Shown here piece by piece: positions 16,709 to 24,602 of a stretch of 64,000 nt of DNA (positions are counted from its first letter, which is position 1; each line of letters starts with the position of its first letter). Below the pieces are notes generated by a model. That model was not told where the DNA came from and did no database searches. It was given only the letters and a program-made list of their open reading frames with translations. This DNA comes from Haloarchaeobius amylolyticus (GTDB taxonomy: Archaea; Halobacteriota; Halobacteria; Halobacteriales; Natrialbaceae): the NCBI RefSeq assembly GCF_026616195.1, contig NZ_JANHDH010000002.1, forward strand, positions 372,001 through 436,000, given 5' to 3'. The position numbers and the translations under genes were made by a program.

Positions 16709-17482
16709 TCAGTCACCCCCGACGTGGCCCGGTGGCCGTTCCCCGTCTTCCGATTCCGCTCGCTCGTCGTCGCCGCCACCGCCGGGGAGTCGCTCCCGGA
16801 CGGCACCGGGCAGGCTCGCGAGCCGGCCCGGCAGGTCGCCGAAGGTCACCGGCTCGTCGCGGTAGTAGAACGCGACCACGAGCAGGCAGACCGAGCACAT
16901 CGCCAGGTAGGCGCCGAGGCCGAAGCGCGAGTAGCTCGTGATGTTGGCGACCTCGTACTTCCCCCAGATGGGCGGGGTGAACCCGTCGACGCCCATGACG
17001 GGCGCGCCGGGGTCGAGGGTGTGGCCGGCCTGGTAGAGCCGGTACTGGATGTCGGCGAGCACGATGCCGAACACCGCGACGGTGCCGACGAGCTGCCAGC
17101 GCAGCCCGCGGCGCAGGCGGGACTCGTCCGGCGCGAGGGCGACGAACGCCCCCGCGGCCGCGACACCGACGAACGCCAGCGGCCCGAGCGACCACTCGGG
17201 GACGTCGACCGCCGTCGGCTTGGGCTGGTAGTTCGGGCTCCAGTGCACCGGGTCCGGGTAGTAGAACCCGATGTACTTGTTGAGCCGGGCCATCTCGACG
17301 TAGTCGCCGCTGATGTGGGGGTACGCGTACAGCTGCAGGTGCAACACGGTGTCGGGGTACTGCACGGCGTGCACGCTGATGGTCCACATCGGGAACGCCA
17401 GCGCGGCGACCAGGAGCACCGCGGCTATCGCCGGCAGCGTGCGCCTGAGTTCACGAAAATCGTCGGGCGTGGGTAGTTGCAT
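16709..17482 (-). CDS. 257-residue four-helix membrane protein of the nos operon
   Basis: A membrane protein placed between nosZ and nosD. Predicted helices lie at about residues 15-35, 108-128, 143-163 and 195-215, with a long extracellular-side loop after helix 1 that contains HLQLYAYPHISGDYVEMARLNKYIGFYYPDP and is rich in His, Tyr and Asn. It has no heme (CxxCH) or iron-sulfur motif and does not look like NosR or NosL. The LNKYIG-type motif resembles what I remember of membrane proteins in non-proteobacterial nos clusters, but this is from memory. A role in copper or sulfur delivery, or quinol electron transfer, is inferred from position only. Confidence 0.65.
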   Translation of the reverse strand: MQLPTPDDFRELRRTLPAIAAVLLVAALAFPMWTISVHAVQYPDTVLHLQLYAYPHISGDYVEMARLNKYIGFYYPDPVHWSPNYQPKPTAVDVPEWSLGPLAFVGVAAAGAFVALAPDESRLRRGLRWQLVGTVAVFGIVLADIQYRLYQAGHTLDPGAPVMGVDGFTPPIWGKYEVANITSYSRFGLGAYLAMCSVCLLVVAFYYRDEPVTFGDLPGRLASLPGAVRERLPGGGGDDERAESEDGERPPGHVGGD

Positions 17483-17544
17483 GGGCTCTCACTTCCGGGT
17501 GGGAACGAGGGGTGGGGTTCGCGGGCTGTTCGGTCCGTGGCTGC

Positions 17545-19542
17545 TCAGTCGCGCGGTTCGACGATCATCCGCGAGCGCATCTCCAGGTGGAGCGCGCTGC
17601 AGAAGTACGTACAGTAGATCCAGTAGACGCCGGGCTCGTCGGCGGTGAAGGTGACCTCGCGGGTGTCCTGCGGGGCGATGGCGAGGTTCACGTCGTGCTC
17701 GGGGATGGCGACCCCGTGGATGACGTCCCGGACGTCCTCGATGTTGGTGAGGGTGAGTCGCACCTCGTCGCCCTCCTTCACCGTGAACTCCTGCAGGCCG
17801 TACTGCGAGCGCTTCACGGAGGACTTCACGTGGACGCTCTGCTCGCCGGTGCGCTCGACGCCGGACTGCTTCGCGGTGACGTACGGCTTCTCGCCCTTGT
17901 AGTCCTCCCTGTCCCACGTGGTCGCGGGGTTGATCTTGTCCCGGTGTGCGAACACGCAGTCGTGGGGCTCGGGGTAGGCCGGGTGGTCCGCGACCAGTTC
18001 CATCTCCTTCTCACCCTGGCCGATGTGGATGAGCTGGTCGTTGTCGGGGTGGATGGGGCCGACCGGGAGGAACCGGTCCTTCGAGAGCTTGTTGAGGCTG
18101 ACGAGCCACTCGCCGTCCGGGTCGGTCGTCATCGCCTCCAGCGCCTGGATGTGGCCGGGGTTGTAGTGGACGTCTATCTTCTCGATGACCGGGTCCGCAG
18201 ACCCCTTCTTGGCCTCGACCGCCTCCTGGATGTCCCACTTCGCGACCTGCGAGTCGATGAACAGGCTGGTGTAGGCGTGGCCGTTGCCGTCGAAGGTGGT
18301 GTGCAGCGGCCCGAGGCCGACCTTCGGCCGGCCGACGACGGCCTTCGCCGGGTCCGAGACCTCCCCGAGCTTGTTCAGGTCGAGGATGGTGACCGTCGGC
18401 GAGAGCTTGCCGGCGATCATCGCGTAGTCGCCGTTGGGTTCGATCTCGACGCAGTGCGGACTCTTCGGCGTCGGGATGTACTTCACGATGGGGCGGTCCC
18501 CGGAGTTGAGCGAGCTGCTCTTCGTGCCGTCGACGACGGGGACGCCGTTGATCTCCTCGTACTTGCCCTGTTCGACCGCCTTTTCGATGGCGGGGATGTC
18601 GAACGCCTTCACGAAGTCGCGGTCGTCGTGGGTCATGCCCTTGATGCCGACGGCCTCCTCGGAGTTGTACGCCGAGGAGATGACCCAGCGGCCCTCCTTG
18701 CCGGAGTCACAGATGTCGAGGTTGCCGTCGACCTTGACCTGCCACGTCGTCTCCATCGACTCGGGGTCGACCGCGCTGAACAGGCTGGTGTACTTCTCCG
18801 GGCTGTGGACGTCCCGGCCGTCGTTGGGCAACGGGGTCCGGAACTCGCCGTTGCCGAAGACGTACTTCGTGTCCGGGCTGAGGACGGTCGTCCCGTGGAC
18901 GGACTGGACGTTCGGGACGTCCGTGATGGCGTCCGTCTCGAAGTACTTCAGGTTCACCCGCGCGATGCGGCCGTTCGCCTTGTCGTTGACGTAGAGGTAC
19001 CGGCCGTCGTAGTCGCCGTCCGTCTCCGAGAGGTTCGGGTGGTGGTTGTCACCCCAGGTGTAGTCGCCGGCCTCCTCCAGCATCTCGCTCGTCTGGTCGT
19101 CGTAGCCGTAGCCGCGGGCCCCCTCCGTGTTGAACACGGGGATGCGGGTCAGCTCGCGCATCGACGGGATGCCGATGACGCGAATCTCGCCGGAGTGGCC
19201 GCCGGACCAGAACCCGTAGTACTCGTCGTGCTCGCCCGGGGGGACGAGGTGGTCGGGCTTGGAGCCACCGCCGCCGGCGGGGTTGCTCGTCCCGCTCCCG
19301 CCGTCGTCGAGGATGCCGCCGGCACAGCCGGCCGTCGCGGACATCGCGCCGGCGACCGCCCCGGCCTTGAGGAAGTCGCGACGGTCGAGTTCGAGCCCGG
19401 CGAGCTCGAGGTCGAGGCCGTCGTCCTCCTCGCGGGGCGTCTCCGTCTCGACCTCCGCGAGCACGTCCTCGAGTTGCTCCTCGTACTCCTCGACCACTGC
19501 TTCTGGATCGATACTGTCGGCACTGGGGGTATGCTCTGACAT
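17545..19542 (-). CDS. nosZ: nitrous-oxide reductase NosZ (Tat-exported)
   Basis: A 665-residue protein that reduces N2O to N2. The CuA site is intact near the C-terminus: YCTYFCSALHLEM (Cys-x3-Cys-x3-His-x2-Met) with the further His in RDVIHGVAI. Seven-bladed propeller histidines for CuZ include GGHSGEI and GDNHHPNLS. The Tat motif DRRDFLKAG and a lipobox-like ATAGC occur only after about 50 acidic residues, an unusually long n-region. It follows the halocyanin gene by 26 bases and precedes a nos membrane protein gene, so all six genes probably form one transcript. NosR is absent. Confidence 0.93.
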   Translation of the reverse strand: MSEHTPSADSIDPEAVVEEYEEQLEDVLAEVETETPREEDDGLDLELAGLELDRRDFLKAGAVAGAMSATAGCAGGILDDGGSGTSNPAGGGGSKPDHLVPPGEHDEYYGFWSGGHSGEIRVIGIPSMRELTRIPVFNTEGARGYGYDDQTSEMLEEAGDYTWGDNHHPNLSETDGDYDGRYLYVNDKANGRIARVNLKYFETDAITDVPNVQSVHGTTVLSPDTKYVFGNGEFRTPLPNDGRDVHSPEKYTSLFSAVDPESMETTWQVKVDGNLDICDSGKEGRWVISSAYNSEEAVGIKGMTHDDRDFVKAFDIPAIEKAVEQGKYEEINGVPVVDGTKSSSLNSGDRPIVKYIPTPKSPHCVEIEPNGDYAMIAGKLSPTVTILDLNKLGEVSDPAKAVVGRPKVGLGPLHTTFDGNGHAYTSLFIDSQVAKWDIQEAVEAKKGSADPVIEKIDVHYNPGHIQALEAMTTDPDGEWLVSLNKLSKDRFLPVGPIHPDNDQLIHIGQGEKEMELVADHPAYPEPHDCVFAHRDKINPATTWDREDYKGEKPYVTAKQSGVERTGEQSVHVKSSVKRSQYGLQEFTVKEGDEVRLTLTNIEDVRDVIHGVAIPEHDVNLAIAPQDTREVTFTADEPGVYWIYCTYFCSALHLEMRSRMIVEPRD

Positions 19543-19568
19543 GGTTGGATCGCTGGATTACGACCGCG

Positions 19569-20057
19569 TTATTCGACCGTCACCTTCGCCTTCATCCCGA
19601 CGCTCTTGTGCGGCGAGCAGTAGTACTCGTAGGTGCCTGCCGTGTCGAACGTGTGGGTGTACGTGTAGCCCTTGTCGAAGAGCTTCGACGTGCCACCTTT
19701 CGTCCCCTCCCACTCGGCACCGTCGGGCTGGCCGGACACCACGATGTTGTGCTGGTTCGACTTCCAGACCCACTTCACCGTCTCGCCCGTCTTCACCGTC
19801 GGGTTCTCGGGCTTGTACGAGAACTGCCCGCCGGGGCCGACCTCGATGGTGACCGCGGCGTCGGAGCCGCCACCGTCGCCGGACTCCTTCGAGTCGCCGC
19901 CGGCGGTCGTGTCTTCGCCGCCGCCACCCGTGTCGCCGTCGTCGGCCGCCGTCTTCGTCCCCGAGCTGTCGCCGCCCAGGCAGCCTGCCAGGGCGAGGCC
20001 GATGCCACCGACCGCAGCCGTCCGCAGCACGTGTCGTCTGGTGTGGTCGTCGGTCAT
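19569..20057 (-). CDS. halocyanin-type blue copper protein, probable NosZ electron donor
   Basis: A 162-residue Tat lipoprotein: TRRHVLRTAAVGGIGLALAGC gives the twin arginine and the lipobox cysteine, followed by a Gly/Asp/Ser linker. Residues ~75-162 are a plastocyanin-like domain with type I copper ligands: His in SNQHNIVV, then Cys, His and Met in YYCSPHKSVGM. First gene of the nos operon. Halocyanins are membrane-anchored electron carriers in haloarchaea; next to nosZ the likely job is to feed the CuA site. A GAGGAG ribosome-binding sequence sits four bases before the ATG, unlike the leaderless genes nearby. Confidence 0.9.
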   Translation of the reverse strand: MTDDHTRRHVLRTAAVGGIGLALAGCLGGDSSGTKTAADDGDTGGGGEDTTAGGDSKESGDGGGSDAAVTIEVGPGGQFSYKPENPTVKTGETVKWVWKSNQHNIVVSGQPDGAEWEGTKGGTSKLFDKGYTYTHTFDTAGTYEYYCSPHKSVGMKAKVTVE

Positions 20058-20236
20058 TGTCTCCTCATTCGGTCGTTACGGGTAGACCCATTTCAACCGT
20101 CGAGCGGATTCTCCGGTGCTGGCAACCCCTTCGAACATGTTCGTCGGGGGCTGGGGGCGGGACGCTCGACCCGCTGCGTTTTCGCGAACTGGGAACCGGA
20201 CGCCCGTTTTACTCACTGGTGGACACTACCATACGA

Positions 20237-20536
20237 ATGGGGACCGGGATGACCCCAGCAGAGACCGCCTTCGTGGCCGCGCAAGCGGTCACGGCCCTCG
20301 TCGGGACGTACCTCACCACCCTCGCCCGGCGTGCCGGTCGGCGGACCGGTATCCGGAGCCTCCGGTCGCTGGCCGTCGGCTTCGGTTGCATCACCGTCGG
20401 CGCCCTCGTCGCGGTCGCGATCTTGAGCGTCGCGCCGACCGCGACCGACCTCGGCTTCGGTGCCCAGGCGGCGGCGACCGCGGCCGGCCTCGTCGTCATC
20501 ACCGTGGCCTTGCGCCGCACCGCCGACCACGCCTGA
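20237..20536 (+). CDS. three-helix small membrane protein, unknown function
   Basis: A 99-residue protein, MGTGMTPAETAFVAAQ, with three membrane segments (about residues 8-28, 44-64 and 72-92). The first helix begins with TAFVAAQAVTALVGTYLTTLARRAGRRTG. It resembles a set of small haloarchaeal membrane proteins often found beside HTH regulators, but no regulator is adjacent here. The ATG at 20237 is about 180 bases from the divergent halocyanin gene. No function can be stated. Confidence 0.6.
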   Translation: MGTGMTPAETAFVAAQAVTALVGTYLTTLARRAGRRTGIRSLRSLAVGFGCITVGALVAVAILSVAPTATDLGFGAQAAATAAGLVVITVALRRTADHA

Positions 20537-20538
20537 GC

Positions 20539-20581
20539 GAGGGACACTATCCTGTCGCACGCGCGAGACTGTCTGTCCCTC
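20539..20581 (+). terminator. inverted repeat after the small membrane gene
   Basis: GAGGGACA (20539-20546) and TGTCCCTC (20574-20581) are perfect 8-base arms around a 27-base loop, starting three bases after the stop codon. A 3' stem-loop or terminator is plausible but no T-run follows. Confidence 0.3.
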
Positions 20582-20735
20582 ACGCAGTCCCCGTACCACA
20601 CAGCCCCGGCGAGCGTCGCGAGCACCCGGTCGGCTTGCCGAGTGCGGAGTCGTTATGGGCCTGGGAGTTCTGGGTCCGAGTACGCAGCGCGGTCCCCCGG
20701 TTCTATCCGAAATCCGAGGGAACATACAAAAGGTA

Positions 20736-20776
20736 CTTAAAAAGCGGATACTTACCTCAGGTAAGGGCTTACCATG
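20736..20776 (+). promoter_or_regulatory. psmA promoter with CTTACC-TCA-GGTAAG operator-like site
   Basis: A strong TATA-like CTTAAAA (20736-20742) is followed by a perfect palindrome with arms CTTACC (20751-20756) and GGTAAG (20760-20765), which covers the predicted transcription start (about 20766). A further CTTACC (20768-20773) abuts the ATG. The motif spacing suggests a regulator of proteasome expression. Confidence 0.5.
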
Positions 20777-21523
20777 CAAGGCCAGAATCAGCAGCAGGCG
20801 TACGACCGGGGTATCACCATCTTCTCCCCGGACGGTCGTCTCTATCAAGTCGAGTACGCCCGCGAAGCGGTAAAGCGCGGGAGTGCGAGTGTCGGCGTGC
20901 GAACACCCGAGGGTGTCGTCCTTGCGGCCGAGCGGCGCAGCCGCTCGCCCCTGATGGAGCGCGACTCCGTCGAGAAGCTCCACAAGGTCGACGACCACAT
21001 CGGCATCGCGTCGGCCGGCCACGTCGCCGACGCGCGGCAGCTCATCGACGTCGCCCGTCGCGAAGCACAGGTGAACCAGCTCCGCTACGGTGAGACCATC
21101 GGCGTCGAGACGCTCACCAAGGCGGTCACCGACCACATCCAGCAGTACACCCAGACCGGTGGCGCGCGCCCGTTCGGCGTCGCGCTCCTCGTCGGCGGTG
21201 TCGAGAACGGCGAACCCCGCCTCTTCGAGACGGACCCCTCCGGGACCCCCTACGAGTGGAAGGCCATCGCCATCGGCGGCAACCGCGAGGAGATCCAGAG
21301 CCACCTCGAGGACAACTACTCCGAGGACCTCGGGCTCGAGGGCGGCATCGACCTCGCCATCGAGGCGCTCGCCACCCCCGTCGACGACGAGGGCTTCCCC
21401 GCGGAGGGTCTGGCCATCTCGACCATCGACGCCGAGACCGGGTCCTACCGGAACCTGGAGACGGACGAGATCGCCGACCGACTGACCGAACTCGACCTCC
21501 TCACGGAGGGTGACGACGAATGA
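20774..21523 (+). CDS. psmA: 20S proteasome alpha subunit
   Basis: A 249-residue protein with the alpha signature YDRGITIFSPDGRLYQVEYAREAVKRG at residues ~8-34, which includes the N-terminal helix H0 that gates the pore. No catalytic threonine, as expected. It forms the outer heptameric rings of the 20S core and docks PAN/Cdc48-type ATPases through its C-terminal pockets. The C-terminus is acidic (LTEGDDE). The stop overlaps the psmB ATG (ATGA, 21520-21523), so alpha and beta are made in one operon, a neat arrangement for equal stoichiometry. In several haloarchaea these genes are unlinked. Confidence 0.96.
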   Translation: MQGQNQQQAYDRGITIFSPDGRLYQVEYAREAVKRGSASVGVRTPEGVVLAAERRSRSPLMERDSVEKLHKVDDHIGIASAGHVADARQLIDVARREAQVNQLRYGETIGVETLTKAVTDHIQQYTQTGGARPFGVALLVGGVENGEPRLFETDPSGTPYEWKAIAIGGNREEIQSHLEDNYSEDLGLEGGIDLAIEALATPVDDEGFPAEGLAISTIDAETGSYRNLETDEIADRLTELDLLTEGDDE

Positions 21524-22209
21524 CGCTCGAGAACACGAACCCCTACGACCCCGAACTCGGCAACGCCGAGTGGAAAGAACAGGAGCGAGACGAGGAATCG
21601 GTCAACAAGACCGGGACGACCACCGTCGGCATCGCGACCGACGAGGGCGTCCTCATCGCGACCGACCGCCGGGCCAGCCTCGGCGGCCGCTTCGTCTCGA
21701 ACAAGAACGTCGTGAAGGTGGAGCAGATCCACCCGACGGGTGCGATGACGCTGGTCGGCAGCGTCGGCGGCGCCCAGTCGTTCATCAAGTCCCTGCGCGC
21801 GGAGGTCAACCTCTACGAGACCCGCCGCGGCGAGGACATCAGCATCCCGGCGCTGGCGACCCTCGCGGGCAACTTCGCCCGCGGCGGCCCCTTCTTCGCC
21901 ATCAACCCCATCCTCGGCGGCGTCGACGAGGAAGGCAGCCACGTCTACTCCATCGACCCCGCCGGCGGCGTCATGGAGGACGACTACACCGTCACCGGCT
22001 CCGGCATGATGGTCGCCTACGGGCTGCTCGAGGGCGAGTGGCACGAGGACATGACCATGGCCGAGGCCAAGCAGGCCGCGGCGCGTGCGGTCCGCTCGGC
22101 CGCCGAGCGTGACACCGGCTCCGGCAACGGGCTGGTGCTGTGTGAGATCACGTCCGACGGCGTCGACATCACCGAGTTCGACGGCTTCCCGGACGAAGAC
22201 GAACTCTAA
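21520..22209 (+). CDS. psmB: 20S proteasome beta subunit (catalytic)
   Basis: A 229-residue Ntn hydrolase precursor. The propeptide (residues 1-32) ends in NKTG and autocatalytic cleavage would expose Thr33 of TTTVGI as nucleophile. Asp/Lys partners are present in IATDRRASLGGRFVSNKNVVKV, and the conserved GSGNGLVLCEI is near the end. Two beta rings form the proteolytic chamber inside the alpha rings. Translationally coupled to psmA. Confidence 0.96.
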   Translation: MTLENTNPYDPELGNAEWKEQERDEESVNKTGTTTVGIATDEGVLIATDRRASLGGRFVSNKNVVKVEQIHPTGAMTLVGSVGGAQSFIKSLRAEVNLYETRRGEDISIPALATLAGNFARGGPFFAINPILGGVDEEGSHVYSIDPAGGVMEDDYTVTGSGMMVAYGLLEGEWHEDMTMAEAKQAAARAVRSAAERDTGSGNGLVLCEITSDGVDITEFDGFPDEDEL

Positions 22210-22328
22210 CTAGGCGTCCCATCCCCCGGCTCTCGCGAACCGGGTTCCGGGCCGGTCGTTTCTGCCCGCTCTCTTCGCACCCTTCGCCAGCGACATCTCC
22301 GGCGACCGACCTCTCAACCGGCCGGGTA

Positions 22329-22369
22329 ACTCCGGCGTGCTTCTCAAGCCGGAGTAACGCCTCTGTTAC
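22329..22369 (+). promoter_or_regulatory. nested inverted repeats before the luciferase-like gene
   Basis: ACTCCGGC (22329-22336) and GCCGGAGT (22348-22355) form an 8-base stem with an 11-base loop. Overlapping it, GTAAC (22354-22358) and GTTAC (22365-22369) form a perfect repeat ending three bases before the ATG at 22373. The first may terminate psmAB; the second is well placed as an operator. Confidence 0.4.
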
Positions 22370-22372
22370 TGT

Positions 22373-22831
22373 ATGAGGGATGCTGCCACCGACCGGGATT
22401 CCGGAGAGTTCATCGCCGCCATCTGCGACGAGGTGACCACGTGGCCTGCCGTCACGGACGGCGACCACCGCGACGGCGGGCGCGAGTTCCACTGCGACAC
22501 GCAGGAACTCGGCCACATCCATCGCTCCGGGCTGGTCGACGTCGAGTACCGGCTGCCGGTGCGCGACGCGGTCCTCGCCGAGGGGCTGGCCGAACCCCAC
22601 TCGCTCGCCCCCCGGTCCGGGTGGACCTCGTTCCGCGTCGCCGGGGGTGACGACCTCGACCACGCCGTACTCCTCCTTCGCATCTCATACCTCGATACCC
22701 TGCTCACCCGGTCGCACACCCACACCTGTCGGGCGGCGCTCGACGAACTCGACGTGGACGCAGAACTCGACGCGCTGCCGGGGCTGGCCCGTGCCGAACT
22801 GGAGCGACTCTACACGGAACTGCTCGCCTGA
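22373..22831 (+). CDS. luciferase-like domain (DUF5519-type) protein
   Basis: A 152-residue protein. EFHCDTQELGHIHRSGLVDVEYRLPVRDAVLAEGLAEPHSLAPRSGWTSFRV matches the small 'luciferase' domain family, which is unrelated in sequence to bacterial LuxAB; invariant features are ELGHxH, the P..R..L..G.A..H and SGWxSF segments and a downstream LLRISYL. Biochemical function of the family is unknown. Convergent with the DMT carrier gene, 14 bases apart. Confidence 0.75.
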   Translation: MRDAATDRDSGEFIAAICDEVTTWPAVTDGDHRDGGREFHCDTQELGHIHRSGLVDVEYRLPVRDAVLAEGLAEPHSLAPRSGWTSFRVAGGDDLDHAVLLLRISYLDTLLTRSHTHTCRAALDELDVDAELDALPGLARAELERLYTELLA

Positions 22832-22845
22832 GGCTCCGGGCGGGC

Positions 22846-23712
22846 CTAGCCCAGCGTGATGAGCGCGACGCCGGCGATGGCGACGCTCGACGCCACGAGC
22901 CGGAGCCTGAACTGCGGTTCCTCCAGCAGGACGCCGCCGAGGAGCACCGCGACCACGGCCTGCGCGTTCACGATGGGCGAGGCGACGCTCGCGGGGAGCG
23001 TGGTGAAGGAGATGGCGATGACGTGCTGGCCGCCGGCGACGAGCGCGCCGACCGCGACGAACTTCCACCAGTCGTCGGCGACCCGGTCGGTCTCCAGGTC
23101 CGGGAGCGCCATCGGGACGACCGCGGCGAGGATGGTGACCAGCATCACGACGACGAACTCGGTCGGCGTGACCGCGAGCTCCTGCAGGAGCAGGCGTTTG
23201 CCCACGTCGACCAGCCCGAAGGTGGCCGCACTCACCAGCGCGAGCTGGGCGGGGCGGGCGGTGACCGCGCGGCGCAGCGGCGTCAGCAACTCACCCGGCT
23301 CGTAGTTGACGAGGTAGAGACCGGCGGTGACGACCACGACGCCCGCGACCTGCATCGGGGCGAGCCGTTCGTGCAGCGCCAGCACCTCGATGGGAAGGAC
23401 GAACGCCGGGACGACCTTGCTGATGGGCGCGACGTAGCTCACCTCGCCGATGGCCAGCGCCCGGAAGAACGCGACCAGTGCGACGACCACGCCGAGGGAG
23501 ACGGCGACGGTCGCCACGAGCGCGACCGGGTCCGTGGGGATGGGGAGGCCGTCGGTGGTCGCGACCGCGGTCGGCAGGTACCAGACGACGGCCGCGGCGT
23601 ACACCCAGGTCAGGTAGACGGGGACCGCGTACGCGCTGAAGTACCGCTTTACGACGAAGAGGTAGGTGCCGAAGAGGACGGCGGCGAACAGCGCGTACGC
23701 GATTCCACTCAC
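22846..23712 (-). CDS. EamA/DMT-superfamily transporter
   Basis: A 288-residue membrane protein (GTG start) with ten predicted helices arranged as two EamA repeats. The first half ends with VSYVAPISKVVPAFVLPIEVLALHERLAPMQVAGVVVVTAGLYLV and the second with SPIVNAQAVVAVLLGGVLLEEPQFRLRLVASSVAIAGVALI, the typical E-R/P paired signature of drug/metabolite transporters. Substrate unknown. Confidence 0.87.
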   Translation of the reverse strand: MSGIAYALFAAVLFGTYLFVVKRYFSAYAVPVYLTWVYAAAVVWYLPTAVATTDGLPIPTDPVALVATVAVSLGVVVALVAFFRALAIGEVSYVAPISKVVPAFVLPIEVLALHERLAPMQVAGVVVVTAGLYLVNYEPGELLTPLRRAVTARPAQLALVSAATFGLVDVGKRLLLQELAVTPTEFVVVMLVTILAAVVPMALPDLETDRVADDWWKFVAVGALVAGGQHVIAISFTTLPASVASPIVNAQAVVAVLLGGVLLEEPQFRLRLVASSVAIAGVALITLG

Positions 23713-23838
23713 GTCTCGTCATCGAAGACGCACGCCGAAGAACGGTTCGATTCGCACGAGGCGTCGGGGACGTTTCTTCGGAATCGAAGACGGTGCCGCG
23801 GCTCGGCGGTGGTGGAGAACGGTGAAAGAGAGACCGCG

Positions 23839-24429
23839 TCAGTTCTTGCGGTGCGTGCCCGAGGACGTGCTCGGACGGGTGTGCTCGGTGCCCTTGCCCT
23901 TGAACGACAGGCCGCGGTTCTGGACGCCGGCGCTCGTGAGGCCGCGGAACGCGCGGTTCTTGTGGGCGTCGTCGCAGATCCAGTTGAGGTCGTCGTCGTT
24001 CTGGATGGCGGGGTGCTCGGGGTCCACGAGGATGATCTCGTGCCACTTCTGGGAGCCGTCCTCACCGACCCAGTAGGAGTTCAGCACACGGAGGTTGACG
24101 TACTTGCGCGAGGCACGCTCCTCGGCGATGCGCTGGATGTTCTTGTTCCGCCCGAGGCGGTTGACACCCTGGCGCTTCGAGCGGCGACCGGCCTTGTGTC
24201 GGCTCTTGCGTGCGCCACCCTTGCGGACGGAGACGCGTGCCACGACGATGCCCTGCTTGGCCTTGTAGCCGAGTTCGCGGGCCTTGTCGAGGCGAGTCGG
24301 GCGCTCGATGCGCTCGATGGCGCCTTCCTTGCGCCACTGCTGCTTTCGCTGCCACTGGAGTTCGGCCAGCTGGCCGTCGTCCGGGTCCTGCCACGCTTCC
24401 TTGATGTGGGAGTAGAAGCTCTTTGTCAT
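23839..24429 (-). CDS. rpl15e: large ribosomal subunit protein L15e
   Basis: A 196-residue basic protein: MTKSFYSHIKEAWQDPDDGQLAELQWQRKQQWRKEGAIERIERPTRLDKARELGYKAKQGIVVARVSVRKGG is the eukaryote/archaea L15e signature. It binds 23S rRNA near the peptidyl transferase region. Not in a larger ribosomal operon here. The TATA-like TTAAAG on the minus strand near 24556-24562 predicts transcription start around 24532, so the mRNA should carry a leader of roughly 100 bases, unusual for the organism. Confidence 0.96.
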   Translation of the reverse strand: MTKSFYSHIKEAWQDPDDGQLAELQWQRKQQWRKEGAIERIERPTRLDKARELGYKAKQGIVVARVSVRKGGARKSRHKAGRRSKRQGVNRLGRNKNIQRIAEERASRKYVNLRVLNSYWVGEDGSQKWHEIILVDPEHPAIQNDDDLNWICDDAHKNRAFRGLTSAGVQNRGLSFKGKGTEHTRPSTSSGTHRKN

Positions 24430-24532
24430 GGTGTATCACCACGGGCGTTGGCCGGTTCAGTTCGCGCGAGCGAACCACATTCCGATGACCTGCACGGGGG
24501 CAGGTGCCCACTGGTGCCCGTCGTCCAGCGAG
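24430..24532 (-). promoter_or_regulatory. structured 5' leader of rpl15e (candidate autoregulatory element)
   Basis: The predicted leader contains ACCTGC-N6-GCAGGT (24488-24493, 24500-24505), a perfect 6-base hairpin, and the direct repeat GGTGCCC (two copies in 24503-24520). Ribosomal proteins often repress their own mRNA through leader mimicry of rRNA; that is an inference, as the sequence was not folded computationally. Confidence 0.4.
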
Positions 24533-24602
24533 TTGTCGATACTTCCTCGTCTCGGCCTTTAAGCGTGTCGAACCGTCCGCACGTGTGCTCCCGAATCCCA
24601 CA

